DNA of 64,000 nt from Cryomorphaceae bacterium (GCA_003565555.1 PXBH01000145.1:73334-137333); one strand, 5' to 3'; counted from the first letter of the stretch, positions 44,901-52,892 are shown. Numbers and translations: made by a program. Notes: generated by a model not told the origin, from the sequence alone.

Positions 44901-46199
44901 AAAGAAGTTTACCGGAGAAGCAGAACCCGTAAATTCATCACCGATTTGTATCCAGTTTTCACCGCCGTCGGTGCTGTACTCAGCCACATGCGGTACTTGT
45001 TGGTCGCTTCCGTATCGCGCGTACACGAACGAGAGTGTGCCGATCCCGCCCGGCTTGTCCTGGAGCATGGTGATTGACGTGTTTCCGTATCCGCGCAGCC
45101 TTGCAGAGCGTTCACCGTTTTTGAAATCCGCCGGTGCGGTACCGATGAGGGCTTCCGTCATATTCCAGTCGATGCCGGAGAGGTTTACGGTGCCCGAAGC
45201 ATAGGAACCTTTGGTCTCGCCCGGGCCTTCGAAGTCCACGATGTAAGTCCCGGGGGCCGGTGCCGCCGATACGTTTCCGTCCGCAGCTACCTGCGCATCG
45301 GCGCCGCCGCCTTCCAGGGTTACATTGCCCGCGTAAGCGCCGGGGGAGAGGCCCTCGGCAAGACGCAGAAATACGGTGCGCGGTTGAGAGATGATCGTTC
45401 CTCCGGCGTAGGCCAAATCGGCGGAGGCTCCGTAGCTGTCATCGTCATCTGACACTTCGTATCCCGAAGGAGCAGTGACGGTAACATTGCCGGAGCCGGA
45501 GAGGTTTTGGGCGGTTACCAGAAAAGATTGCGATGCTGAAGGCCCTTCTCCTTCGGTGTATTCGAAGCCGGAAAGGGCGGCGGGCGAAGCAAAAATTGCA
45601 GGCTCGGAGGCACTCGTCAGAGCGAAATCGGCGACGCGCCACGTGGCGCAACCCCCGCTGATGTACTCGGCCTTAAAAGCGATGTAGACAGCAGATGTGC
45701 TCGCGGATTGCAAGTCGCTGAAAGGCCCGAATGTTTCGCTTGTGTTTGAGGGAATGCTGTTGTCCTCAAAAAATTGGTTGGTGATGAGGGTGATGCTGCT
45801 CCACGCTGCTGCGTTGGGATCACCGGAGCCGCTGTAGTCCGTGCTGTACAGCACTTCAAGGTCATTATCCCCGGAAAATGCCCGCTGAATATCAAAACTC
45901 AGCGATTCGTCGGTGCTGCCTGTCAGGTCGAAGGCGGGAGTGATCAGCCAGTCTTCGTTGATCTGACAGCCCCCCGAAAAGGGATTCATCGTTACATTGT
46001 TGAAGGAGGCGTTGTACTGCCAGGATTGATCACCCGTTACGCTGACTTCGGTCCAGCCGGCGGCAAAGGGATCAGATGAAAAATCAAAGAGGTAGGGCAG
46101 TTGAGCAAATGCGGAAGCGTGTATCAGCAGTCCGGCAAAAAAAGACAGAGAGGCGCGTATGCCGCTCCTCAAAAAACGGTGGTCAGGTCTGGTTTTCAT
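41922..46199 (-). CDS. Giant T9SS-exported modular protein D without CotH domain (1425 aa)
   Basis: Signal peptide (1-32, ending SAFAQ), then a choice-of-anchor/MAM-like module (LFDFSSDPFAAGWTEV to CATWRVADFAL), several BIG-like modules beginning FASPAALSGFEYTEG, a second anchor-type module (YIVDFEGPGETKGSY), the second unnamed module shared with A-C (SRINGNDDAGFSF), another BIG-like module, the TADIAIIGFRSVANDGI domain, the two cysteine-bearing repeats and a T9SS type A sorting domain. There is no kinase-like region. From the shared module on, it follows the order of protein A, and the last third is nearly the same even at DNA level. Role unknown; an adhesin or surface scaffold is plausible. 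Confidence 0.88.
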   Translation of the reverse strand: MKTRPDHRFLRSGIRASLSFFAGLLIHASAFAQLPYLFDFSSDPFAAGWTEVSVTGDQSWQYNASFNNVTMNPFSGGCQINEDWLITPAFDLTGSTDESLSFDIQRAFSGDNDLEVLYSTDYSGSGDPNAAAWSSITLITNQFFEDNSIPSNTSETFGPFSDLQSASTSAVYIAFKAEYISGGCATWRVADFALTSASEPAIFASPAALSGFEYTEGEGPSASQSFLVTAQNLSGSGNVTVTAPSGYEVSDDDDSYGASADLAYAGGTIISQPRTVFLRLAEGLSPGAYAGNVTLEGGGADAQVAADGNVSAAPAPGTYIVDFEGPGETKGSYASGTVNLSGIDWNMTEALIGTAPADFKNGERSARLRGYGNTSITMLQDKPGGIGTLSFVYARYGSDQQVPHVAEYSTDGGENWIQIGDEFTGSASPVNFFAEVNEANDARIRIRTVSDEGTLNRRTNIDDIALTDFGAADPQLFASPAALPEFFYTVEQGPSADEFFILSASALDPAAGNISVTAPSGFEVSADNGTWSTSLNIAYTDGGAIIDSDTVYVRLSAGLAVGAYDGNVSCEAGAAVTAVAVSGTVGDSPNPELFNLAAADYLLEEWSSESEAGTYPPNMRFFFSDNPTSPAFNPLADGTKLYDCGYDVPSRSRINGNDDAGFSFLATGSAQFNNCVTGAADSDRFTGSAVIGLNTEGVSFARISWLNRILTDGERPFVVRLQYRLSDAGDYTDFPGNPGFASTGLAEGDSSVTDYIFPSAVLGQSEVYLRLVYYQDGPGGGARPEIGIDDLLVTTAPLTAPFLGATESAVSDLYYTDGEGPSAPVTYTLSGENLDPSTGVVTAAVSGDFEISINGTDYDTLLTLGYGGGSLSEDISVRLKEGLEIGTYTGSISHTGGSANPVNINLSGEVGYPVNLTTADIAIIGFRSVANDGITFAAWTDIPDETIIIFTDNGFTGTELRKNENTAVWKNTSGAAIPAGSVVKIGGPEFGDGEGVSVGELISGNLDGLAQAGDNIFAIQGSLSVPVWLHGLSYLSEWLTEGPVGNATSYLPEELDIPAGNIVILERNGEYDEAREGEESFAAYQDLVHDPENWRTEFDGAEFGDFDTTPFTLGALPCNANGGTLTALSPVSVCVGTGEPQGVNIQLTGAVGQFGRYGLLDTDNNVLDVRAGNANFNLDVYPPGQYRIRHLRYEADVNAAELASLTNASQLADVEGCWASSNTVNVFLSTKPEGGTLTATSPTTVCAASGSQTVVTTDLTGATGFGSRFFLVNLGAAGNPVIANNSSGDFNLNPYGPGTFQVRHLSYAQGVNLTNVASAADLQGCFSISNGVTVSVVNCGAAIAASPNPTAAHSFVTFTNPREEYATLEVYDTSGRLLERLFSQTTVAGQEYRTEFDASQLPVGVYICRLTTESETVTEKLLIAR
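41930..42905 (-). repeat. Long direct repeat, copy 2 (C-terminal cassette of gene D)
   Basis: Partner of 27838-28812. Same length within a base or two, same reading frame, same strand; encodes the cysteine-bearing repeats and the T9SS sorting domain of gene D. The two copies are about 14 kb apart with genes B and C in between. Confidence 0.75.
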
Positions 46200-46513
46200 T
46201 GGTCGATTAATTGATAGTTAGGTCTCGGTCTTCGGCAAATCAATAAAGAAATGCCCCGACCGAAAATGTGCCGCAAGATACTTTCCTTTTTCAATTTTTT
46301 CAACGACCGAAGGCTTATCCGCAGGCACCTACCGCTCATGTTAATCGATGAACGGATATGAGTTCTGTTGTTTTGGCCTGTATCTCAAGGGAGAAAAAAT
46401 CCGTTCCGTCGACTTTACGCTTCTGTTAAGCTTTTCGACCAAATCAGCGTCGGACAAAAACGGTATTCGCCATCTGTGTGCAGGTTCGGTGCCGATACTG
46501 CCTTGAAGGCAGC
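46200..46513. other. 314-base intergenic region between gene D and the AstE-like gene
   Basis: The only gap above 300 bases. It holds the promoter-like site of gene D (46273-46303). The rest, 46304-46513, shows no gene, tRNA or strong hairpin to me; it contains short recurring CGACCGAA-like words whose meaning is unclear. Confidence 0.6.
46273..46303 (-). promoter_or_regulatory. Candidate promoter of gene D
   Basis: On the minus strand TTG (46301-46303), 20 bases, TATCTTGC (46273-46280). The spacing equals that of the gene B candidate. The leader to the ATG at 46199 would be about 68 bases. Confidence 0.45.
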
Positions 46514-47455
46514 TCAGCCGGTCGAGGTGCCGATGTGCAGAAGCGCATCCCCCTGGTTCACCACCGGCATATTATTGTGGCCCAGCACAAAGCCTGTGGT
46601 TGTTGATTTGATCTTCACGCTGAATTCCCCGAAAGGGTCTGTTATGCGGCCGATGACATCACCTTTATTCACGGCCATCCCCGATTTGATCAGGCCCTTG
46701 TAAATTCCGGAGCGTTTTGCACGCAACCATGTGGATCCCTTACACGCGACTGCCTTCGCTGCGGAGGGCGGCGCGTAGTCAATCATTTTGTGGTGATGCA
46801 ACAGACGCATGGCTCCGTTTAGACCTTCTCGAATCACCTCTTCATCGATACGCAAACTTTCTCCGCCTTCGTAAACGATGATGGAAGCTCCGCCTTTGAA
46901 TGCTTGTTTTCTCAGGCTCTTTTCGATAAACGGACTTTCAAGCAGCAGCGGTGCGCCGAATGCACGTGCAATTTCAGCCGCATTTTGATCAGAGGCCGCA
47001 TAACGCACCTGGGGAAAGTTAAAACGAGAAGCGCCGCCCGTGTGGAAATCTACCCCGAAATCGACTGCGGGCAAGACCTGCTTCGACATGAAATTGGCCA
47101 CCCTCGATGCAAGGGATCCTCCGGCATTTCCGGGAAAACTCCGGTTGATGTCTTTTCCGTCCGGCACTTCCCTGCTGAAGTTTAAAAATCCGTAGATATT
47201 CATCACCGGCACGGCTACTACGGTTCCTCTGTTCAGCTTTTCAAGCAGGGAATCTTCGATCATGCGCCGTACGATCTCTATGCCGTTGATCTCATCACCG
47301 TGCAGGCCGCCGCTCAAAAGCACCACCGGGCCCGGCCGTTTGCTTCTGAATACGTAAACCGGTAGGTCGATCAGGGTGCCGGATGCCAGCCGTGCTATGT
47401 TCGCTTTTACCCGCGTATTTGACCCCGGAGATACAGAAACACCGTTGATGATCAA
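46514..47455 (-). CDS. Succinylglutamate desuccinylase/aspartoacylase (AstE/AspA) family protein
   Basis: A 313-residue M14-like zinc hydrolase. Zinc ligands are in GGLHGDEINGIE (H52, E55) and VDFHTGG (H138); NRSFPG (R105 region) binds the substrate carboxylate, and a C-terminal beta domain (about 230-310, GIYKGLIKSGMAVNKGDVIG) is typical. Members found beside rimK are thought to act on glutamate tails or N-acyl amino acids; this pairing is the main hint here. It is divergent from the rimB-like and rimK genes across an 89-base gap. Confidence 0.88.
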   Translation of the reverse strand: MIINGVSVSPGSNTRVKANIARLASGTLIDLPVYVFRSKRPGPVVLLSGGLHGDEINGIEIVRRMIEDSLLEKLNRGTVVAVPVMNIYGFLNFSREVPDGKDINRSFPGNAGGSLASRVANFMSKQVLPAVDFGVDFHTGGASRFNFPQVRYAASDQNAAEIARAFGAPLLLESPFIEKSLRKQAFKGGASIIVYEGGESLRIDEEVIREGLNGAMRLLHHHKMIDYAPPSAAKAVACKGSTWLRAKRSGIYKGLIKSGMAVNKGDVIGRITDPFGEFSVKIKSTTTGFVLGHNNMPVVNQGDALLHIGTSTG

Positions 47456-47544
47456 GTCTTTTTTAGCGATGGCGGTATGTTTTAACGTTTCGTGCGAAGG
47501 TAAATGATTTTTATGAGCAGGTACCTTCTTACATTTGTCCTGTT

Positions 47545-47994
47545 GTGGAAAGAAATTACTCGAGCGAAACGGAATTGCCGAAAGGTAAGCTCCTGGTGGG
47601 AAGCAAAGAGAAAGTGGACTTTCCCCAATTCAATCGACGGGGAGTGGTGGCCCGCATAGATAGCGGGGCGCAGAGTTCTTCCGTCCATTGCGATAAAATA
47701 TGGACGGAACGCATGGCGGGAAAACCCGTACTGTGCTGCCATTTCCTCAAGCGATCCAAACGCGTGGTGCGCTTTGAACAGTTTTCCCGCAAACGGGTGA
47801 AAAGTTCAAACGGCACCCTGCAAACGCGTTACACCGTTCGCATGAAAATAAGGTTGGGTGAAGTAGAGAAAGAAACCTTTGTCACCCTCACAGATCGCTC
47901 TACAATGAACTACAGTGTACTGCTGGGCCGCCGATTTTTACGCGGGGATTTCCTCATTGACGTTTCCCGCAGTTATCTCCAAAGCAAAAAGTAA
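47545..47994 (+). CDS. RimB-like retropepsin-fold protein (PF05618-type)
   Basis: A 149-residue protein with the aspartic protease-like strand ARIDSGAQSSSVH (D39) and the late block YSVLLGRRFLRGDFLIDVS, as in the small proteins once labelled ATP-dependent zinc proteases (COG4067). In Pseudomonas the RimA-RimB-RimK set controls glutamylation of ribosomal protein S6, with RimB as protease. The start is GTG at 47545. rimK follows nine bases after its stop, so they are surely cotranscribed. Confidence 0.88.
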   Translation: MERNYSSETELPKGKLLVGSKEKVDFPQFNRRGVVARIDSGAQSSSVHCDKIWTERMAGKPVLCCHFLKRSKRVVRFEQFSRKRVKSSNGTLQTRYTVRMKIRLGEVEKETFVTLTDRSTMNYSVLLGRRFLRGDFLIDVSRSYLQSKK

Positions 47995-48003
47995 TTTATC
48001 GCT

Positions 48004-48909
48004 ATGCGCATTGTTATTCTTTCAAGAAATTCAAAACTGTATTCTACCAAACGACTGAAGGAGGCCGCAGAATCTCGCGGTCATGAGGCACGTGTATTGG
48101 ATCACCTGAAATGTACGGTAATCGGAGAGCACAACAATCCCCGCATTCTGTACGAGGGAGAGGAGCTCAAGGATGTAGACGCCGTAATCCCCCGAATCGG
48201 TGCCTCCGTAACTTTTTACGGAACGGCTGTGGTGCGGCAGTTTGAAATGCAGGGTGTCTTCTCCGTAAACTCTTCCATCAGCATTGTGCGTTCGCGTGAC
48301 AAGCTGCGCAGCCTGCAAATTTTTTCCCGACACGACATCGGGATACCGAAGACCATATTCACCAACCATCCGAAGAATGTGGAAGTCCTGATTCGTGAAA
48401 TCGGCGGAGCTCCCTGCGTGATCAAGCTGCTGGAGGGTACCCAAGGGATCGGTGTGGTCTTGGTGGAGACCAAAAAAGCGGCCAAGTCAGTGGTGGAAGC
48501 CTTCCACGGCCTGAAGGCAAACATGCTCATTCAGGAGTTCATCGCGGAGGCGGGCGGAGCGGATATCCGAGCCTTTGTGGTGAACGGCAAGGTGGTGGGC
48601 GCCATGAAACGGCAGGGTGCGGAAGGTGAGTTCAGGAGCAACCTTCACCGGGGAGGGACCGCGGTAAAAGTACGGCTTACCGCGGCTCAGCGTCAGCTCG
48701 CGCTGCGCGCCGTAAAAGCCATGGGACTTACCATGGCCGGCGTCGATATGCTCGAATCTTCGCGCGGACCTCTGGTGCTCGAGGTAAACTCGTCGCCCGG
48801 TCTCGAGGGTATTGAAAAGGCCACGGGAAAAGACGTGGCCGCTTCGGTGATCGAATTCATCGAAAGCAACGTGGGTAAGAACCGCAGGGGCGACAAAGTG
48901 GGGGCCTGA
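48004..48909 (+). CDS. rimK: RimK, ribosomal protein S6 glutamate ligase-type ATP-grasp enzyme
   Basis: A 301-residue ATP-grasp protein of the length of E. coli RimK. It opens with [18 protein letters not shown], then shows [25 protein letters not shown] (ATP-binding loop), [31 protein letters not shown] and the metal-binding [13 protein letters not shown]. RimK adds glutamates to the C-terminus of ribosomal protein S6 and can make poly-glutamate. With the RimB-like protein directly upstream and the AstE-like deacylase divergent, this is a complete tail-adding and tail-removing set by inference. Confidence 0.95.
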   Translation: MRIVILSRNSKLYSTKRLKEAAESRGHEARVLDHLKCTVIGEHNNPRILYEGEELKDVDAVIPRIGASVTFYGTAVVRQFEMQGVFSVNSSISIVRSRDKLRSLQIFSRHDIGIPKTIFTNHPKNVEVLIREIGGAPCVIKLLEGTQGIGVVLVETKKAAKSVVEAFHGLKANMLIQEFIAEAGGADIRAFVVNGKVVGAMKRQGAEGEFRSNLHRGGTAVKVRLTAAQRQLALRAVKAMGLTMAGVDMLESSRGPLVLEVNSSPGLEGIEKATGKDVAASVIEFIESNVGKNRRGDKVGA

Positions 48910-48940
48910 CCCTTTGGATACAAACCGGGGAAGAGCGCGA

Positions 48941-49663
48941 TTATTTTGAGGGCGGCACGGAGGGTCGCACCTCAATCTTACTCGGCAAGGTGCGCGGATC
49001 GGTGCGCATCAAGTTGAGCACCATCATCCCCAGGTCTTCGGGTTGAATTTTCCAAGCATCATCCCGATTTGGGGTATGGCCGGCAAAGTGGCTGGTCACC
49101 GAGCCGGGCATGATGGTACTTACGCGTATCCCGTGTTTGCGCAAGTCGAGCATCACGGCTTGGGTGAATCCCGTCAATCCGAATTTGCTCGCATTATATG
49201 CCGCTCCTCCGGCAAAGAAATTGGTTCCCGCCAGGCTGGAGATGGTAACGATCATGCCCATAGACGCCTTCAGGTGAGGAATCGCGGGTTTGATGGTATT
49301 GAACACCCCCGTGAGGTTGGTATCGATGGTTTCGCTCCACTGCTCGGACGTGAGCTCCTCAATACTCCCGAAATGTCCGAGTCCGGCATTGGCTACCACC
49401 AGATCGAGGGTGCCGAAATGGGCTTTGGTCTCGCCCACTGCAGCTTCCATATCGCTCATTTTCCGTACATCGGCTTTCAGCCCTATGGCCCGTCCCGCAG
49501 CGTGCTCGGTAAGTTTCTCGGCGGCTTCCGTTGCGGTTTCCGCATTTCTGCCGGTAACGGCCACCCGCATTCCCGCGTTCAGCAGTACTTCTGCAATTCC
49601 GTAACCGATCCCTTTTGTACCTCCCGTAATGAGGGCGGTCTTTCCTTCTGTTTCGTTGATCAT
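48941..49663 (-). CDS. Short-chain dehydrogenase/reductase (SDR) family oxidoreductase
   Basis: A 240-residue classical SDR. Cofactor motif TGGTKGIG (residues 13-20), NAG (92-94), and catalytic Ser142/143, Tyr156 and Lys160 (YNASK) are all present. The arginine after the second beta strand (TGRN) favours NADP(H). FabG-like enzymes act on acyl carrier protein substrates, but this one sits in no fatty acid cluster, so the substrate stays open. Its start overlaps the stop of the small gene before it as ATGA, implying coupling. Confidence 0.9.
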   Translation of the reverse strand: MINETEGKTALITGGTKGIGYGIAEVLLNAGMRVAVTGRNAETATEAAEKLTEHAAGRAIGLKADVRKMSDMEAAVGETKAHFGTLDLVVANAGLGHFGSIEELTSEQWSETIDTNLTGVFNTIKPAIPHLKASMGMIVTISSLAGTNFFAGGAAYNASKFGLTGFTQAVMLDLRKHGIRVSTIMPGSVTSHFAGHTPNRDDAWKIQPEDLGMMVLNLMRTDPRTLPSKIEVRPSVPPSK

Positions 49664-50007
49664 AGATTTTTGGTTTTAGGGGTCGGGGCATCCACATCGG
49701 CGATAAACCAAGCCCCGAGGTCAGTGGTTACCAACCAAGGCACAGGCCACCAAATGCCCTCCTTTGCCATGACGGCGAAGTCTTGGCTTTCATCTGTTCC
49801 TTCTTCAAAGGAGAGGCCCATCCCTGTGATTTGCTCCAGAATGTTGCGCACCTCCGTTGCGTTTTCCGCACCTACGCTCACAAGGTATTCATCTTCCTGC
49901 AAGTCGGTGCTCCCGAAAGCTTTGTAGATGGTCTTCATGCCACCCACCACGCCGTCCTCAATTTTGAATTTCGGCACGATGACATTGTAGGGTCTGAATT
50001 TGATCAT
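49660..50007 (-). CDS. Hypothetical protein coupled to the SDR gene
   Basis: A 115-residue soluble protein that I do not recognise. It starts MIKFRPYNVIVPKFKIEDG and includes VVGGMKTIYKAFG, an acidic middle (LQEDEYLVSVGAENATEVRNIL) and a tryptophan-rich end GIWWPVPWLVTTDLGAWF. No catalytic motif is seen. The pattern suggests a small alpha-beta fold. Overlap with the SDR start (ATGA) supports it as a real, translated gene. A -7-like TACATTTC on the minus strand lies about 30 bases upstream. Confidence 0.7.
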   Translation of the reverse strand: MIKFRPYNVIVPKFKIEDGVVGGMKTIYKAFGSTDLQEDEYLVSVGAENATEVRNILEQITGMGLSFEEGTDESQDFAVMAKEGIWWPVPWLVTTDLGAWFIADVDAPTPKTKNL

Positions 50008-50233
50008 GGCGCAGGGCTGTGTGCTAATTTCCCGAAATGTAAAAAGAACTTTGCAGTTTCTTCAGGCATGGGTCTCGTTTTAAAAAAAAATGGGTATTCC
50101 TTTCCTCGGGCGGGCCGCCGGGTAACCGAGGTCACAAAAAAATTCTCGCCATGCCCCCACCTTTGCAGTGTAAAATACATCTTCAAGGCGTTGGCTCGCT
50201 GCAATGACAGGCCACACAAAGTGAATGTCTGTC

Positions 50234-50278
50234 AGCCTTCGAAACCCCGAGCAACAGGCGGTGTTTCGGAGGCTTTTT
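50234..50278 (+). terminator. Strong hairpin with T run on the plus strand, next to the trhO stop
   Basis: A stem of about 14 base pairs (arms 50234-50248 and 50260-50274, one mismatch and one G-T pair) followed by TTTTT on the plus strand. It begins three bases after the trhO stop on the minus strand, where no T run follows. Either it ends trhO without a T run, or it ends an unannotated plus-strand transcript from the 269-base gap 50008-50276. Confidence 0.6.
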
Positions 50279-51362
50279 ATACTTCGGTAAATTTGATTTT
50301 TTCCAAGGCTTTTTCGAAGGGGTTGTGCACCGTTTTGTGGGCAAGATGCGGGGCACGGCCCTTTTTGAATACCCGATGTCCCGTGTAGGGCTTGCCCGCA
50401 CGCAGGCGCCTCTGCTCCTCTTCGGGCGCTTCAATCACTTCTTTGCACGCGGCGGAACAGCAGCCATTGTACTCCTCTTTACAAGCCTCACACTGGATGA
50501 ACAGCAGGTGGCAACCGGTATTCACGCAATTCGTGTGGGTATCGCAGGGCGCACCGCATTGGTGGCACTTGGCAATGATCTCCTCCCCGATGCGCTCGCC
50601 GAGTCGCTCGTCAAAAACAAAGTTTTTTCCGATAAACTTGTTTTCCAGCCCTTTGGATTTCACCTGTCTGGCATACTCAATGATTCCCCCGTTGAGCTGG
50701 TGCACATTTTTGAACCCGTTGTGCTTCAGCCATGCCGAGGCTTTTTCACAGCGTATTCCGCCGGTGCAATACATGAGGATATTGCGGTCTTCAAAACCGC
50801 GCAGATTTTCGCGGATGTAGGGCAAGCTGTCGCGAAAAGTATCCACATCCGGGGTAACGGCATTGAGAAAATGCCCTACCTCATGCTCATAATGGTTACG
50901 CATGTCGATCAGGATGGTGTCTTCTTTTTCGGCGAGGGAATTGAATTCTTCCGCATCCAAATGACGTCCGCGGTTGCGCACATCAAAGCTTTCGTCGTTG
51001 AGTCCGTCTGCCAGTATTTTCGGACGCACCTTAATGATCAGTTTGTAAAAGCTCTTCCCGTCATCGTCCACTGCGAGGTTCAGGCGTATGCCTTCTAAGA
51101 AAGTGATGCTGTACAAATGATCGCGGAAGGCTTCAAAATTTTCGCGCGGTACGCTCACCTGCGCATTGATGCCCTCTCTTGCCACGTAGGTTCGGCCCAG
51201 CACACCGAGCGCATTCCAGCGGATGAAGAGATAGTCGCGAAAGAACTGAGGATCGGCCAATTTGGCATATTGATAAAAAGAGATGGTGAGTCTCGCTTCA
51301 TCGCTCTCTTCCATCTTTTTTTTAAGTACGCGCCAATCCTCTTCGTTGTGGAGATGTTTCAT
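50277..51362 (-). CDS. trhO: TrhO, oxygen-dependent tRNA uridine(34) hydroxylase (rhodanese type)
   Basis: A 361-residue protein with an N-terminal acylphosphatase-like domain (about 22-115), a rhodanese domain (about 135-235) with active-site loop CTGGIRCEKAS (C199), and a C-terminal cysteine-rich region (CHQCGAPCDTHTNC, then CEACKEEYNGCCSAAC), as in YceA/TrhO. It hydroxylates uridine 34 of certain tRNAs to 5-hydroxyuridine with oxygen. Length and domain order match the family. It stands alone, divergent from the small T9SS gene. Confidence 0.94.
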   Translation of the reverse strand: MKHLHNEEDWRVLKKKMEESDEARLTISFYQYAKLADPQFFRDYLFIRWNALGVLGRTYVAREGINAQVSVPRENFEAFRDHLYSITFLEGIRLNLAVDDDGKSFYKLIIKVRPKILADGLNDESFDVRNRGRHLDAEEFNSLAEKEDTILIDMRNHYEHEVGHFLNAVTPDVDTFRDSLPYIRENLRGFEDRNILMYCTGGIRCEKASAWLKHNGFKNVHQLNGGIIEYARQVKSKGLENKFIGKNFVFDERLGERIGEEIIAKCHQCGAPCDTHTNCVNTGCHLLFIQCEACKEEYNGCCSAACKEVIEAPEEEQRRLRAGKPYTGHRVFKKGRAPHLAHKTVHNPFEKALEKIKFTEV

Positions 51363-51551
51363 TTTACAATTTCAAGTTATACGATGAAAACCCGCTTTGA
51401 AGAGCGCTGCAAAGATAGGAAATCCCGCCTTGCCGTGCCTTGACGGAATCCGCCTTCCGGGTAAAAAACCGCACCCGCGCTTTCGTGCTTGTGCAGAATG
51501 ATTAAATTTAGGGTGTCGATGCCTCTCACGAAGTCTTTATACCTTGCCGCC

Positions 51552-52442
51552 ATGAAAAAACTATTACGCTCTGCGCTGCTTTCGGCAGTACTTTCTTTTT
51601 CCTGCTTCAGTGCTTCTGCACAATTTCAATCTTTTTTCGGTCAGGAAGATACCCATTGGAAGCTCTTCGGGACTTTCACGTCGCCCGAAACCTCCTCCGT
51701 AGACAGTCTTGCTTTTGACGGGGATACCGTCATTGACGGACATACCTATGCCCGTTACGACTTGTACATGTACACGGTTGATGCCATGTTCGACCCCGAA
51801 TCGGTCTGGAATGCCTTCGAATACACCTTTACTGAGCGAACCCTCTACCTGCGTGAGTCCCCGGGTGCAGACACGCTGTTTCTCGGGGAGTTCGAATTTT
51901 CTGATGATGAATTTACGGTAAAGCCGGTCTGCGTCATGAACATCGATCAGGGCGACACTTTTTTGGGCAATCCCGTGATCAGCAGTTTTATCGACAGCGA
52001 AGGGCGGAAGGTCGTATTGGCGGATATGGGCTTCTACACGCTCCGGATGACAGAGGGGGTAGGGCCTGACCGTTTTTTTCAAAACAATGACCTTTCGCAA
52101 ATTATTTGTCAGTTCAAAGACGGCATGATCAATTATCTCACTTCTGATGCGGAGAAAGCACAGTTTTGTACGGAAAATCCGCTTTCTGCCCCTGACGGTA
52201 TCTCTGCCGCACATGATGTGAAACTCTTCCCCAATCCCGCTCGGTCATTTCTGCGTTTTGAGTCATCCGTTTTCCGCCCGATTTCCTTTGCCGTTTTCGA
52301 CCTTTCGGGGAAGCAGGTCATGGGCGGCGGTCAGGGTAATGCATTCACGGAGATTTATATCGGAGATATTCCGGAAGGGATGTACCTTCTCCGTCTCGAC
52401 GACGGAACACGGGTGGTGAACCTGAAATGGGTAAAGCAGTGA
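51552..52442 (+). CDS. Small T9SS type A sorting-domain protein
   Basis: A 296-residue exported protein. The ATG at 51552 is preferred over an upstream in-frame ATG (51489) because a typical signal peptide follows (MKKLLRSALLSAVLSF to SASAQ). The middle (about 30-200) is beta-rich with no known motif: DGDTVIDGHTYARYDLYM, TLYLRESPGADTLFLGEFEF. The last 75 residues are a T9SS sorting domain (DVKLFPNPARSFLRFES to RVVNLKWVKQ). It should be secreted or placed on the surface; its function is unknown. The rnpB gene follows on the same strand after a 50-base gap. Confidence 0.88.
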   Translation: MKKLLRSALLSAVLSFSCFSASAQFQSFFGQEDTHWKLFGTFTSPETSSVDSLAFDGDTVIDGHTYARYDLYMYTVDAMFDPESVWNAFEYTFTERTLYLRESPGADTLFLGEFEFSDDEFTVKPVCVMNIDQGDTFLGNPVISSFIDSEGRKVVLADMGFYTLRMTEGVGPDRFFQNNDLSQIICQFKDGMINYLTSDAEKAQFCTENPLSAPDGISAAHDVKLFPNPARSFLRFESSVFRPISFAVFDLSGKQVMGGGQGNAFTEIYIGDIPEGMYLLRLDDGTRVVNLKWVKQ

Positions 52443-52481
52443 TGTAATCCGTGCGCTCTCGGGGGTTCGGGATGACCGGCG

Positions 52482-52489
52482 TATCTTTG
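52482..52489 (+). promoter_or_regulatory. -7 promoter element of rnpB
   Basis: TATCTTTG matches the Bacteroidota consensus TAnnTTTG exactly and ends five bases before the predicted 5' end of RNase P RNA (about 52494). A good -33 element is not obvious. Confidence 0.55.
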
Positions 52490-52493
52490 CGGC

Positions 52494-52862
52494 CGAAACC
52501 GTTCCGTCGCTGTTTTGCGCGAGCAAAAGAGAGGAAAGTCCGGACAGTACAGTGCACCGCGCTTCCTAACGGGAAGGACTCCGCGCAATCGGGGTACAGA
52601 AAGTGCCACAGAGACATATACCGCCCCCGACTTGTCGGGGGTAAGGGTGAAAAGAGTGGGGTAAGAGCCCACAGCCGTACTTGGCGACAAGTGCGGGGGG
52701 TAAACCTCGCGGACTGAAAGACCATGTAAACCCGGGCTTGAGGGCTGCACGCCCGATCCGGGAGGGTAGGTCGATAGAGCCCGCCGGCAACGGCGGGCCC
52801 GGATAGATGACGGAAACCGCGCTTCGGCGTGGTACAGAATCCGGCTTACAGGTTTCGTTCTT
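52494..52862 (+). ncRNA. rnpB: RNase P RNA (bacterial type A)
   Basis: The conserved core GAGAGGAAAGTCCGGAC lies near 52528-52544, and the matching 3' element ACAGAATCCGGCTTACAG near 52834-52851. The P1 helix can form between CGAAAC (52494-52499) and GTTTCG (52852-52857). Between them are several stable hairpins, including CCCCCGAC/GTCGGGGG near 52625, and the block AGGGTGAAAAGAGTGGGGTAAGAG typical of this RNA. It is the catalytic RNA that trims tRNA 5' leaders. The exact ends are inferred from P1 and the promoter, good to a few bases. Confidence 0.95.
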
Positions 52863-52866
52863 GCAG

Positions 52867-52892
52867 CCCCCGGCCTCGGTCGGGGGTTTTTA
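52867..52892 (+). terminator. Rho-independent terminator of rnpB
   Basis: CCCCCG / CGGGGG (52867-52872 and 52881-52886) followed by TTTTTAT on the plus strand, directly after the 3' end of RNase P RNA. Confidence 0.88.

Noticed and set aside
27835-46199. CRISPR or tandem DNA repeats in the giant genes
   Set aside because: The repeats are protein modules of 80-200 residues and paralogous segments, not short regular repeats with spacers.
52345-52790. Open frames on the minus strand across 52345-52790
   Set aside because: They cross the RNase P RNA gene and the end of the T9SS gene; composition follows the structured RNA and no protein family is recognised.
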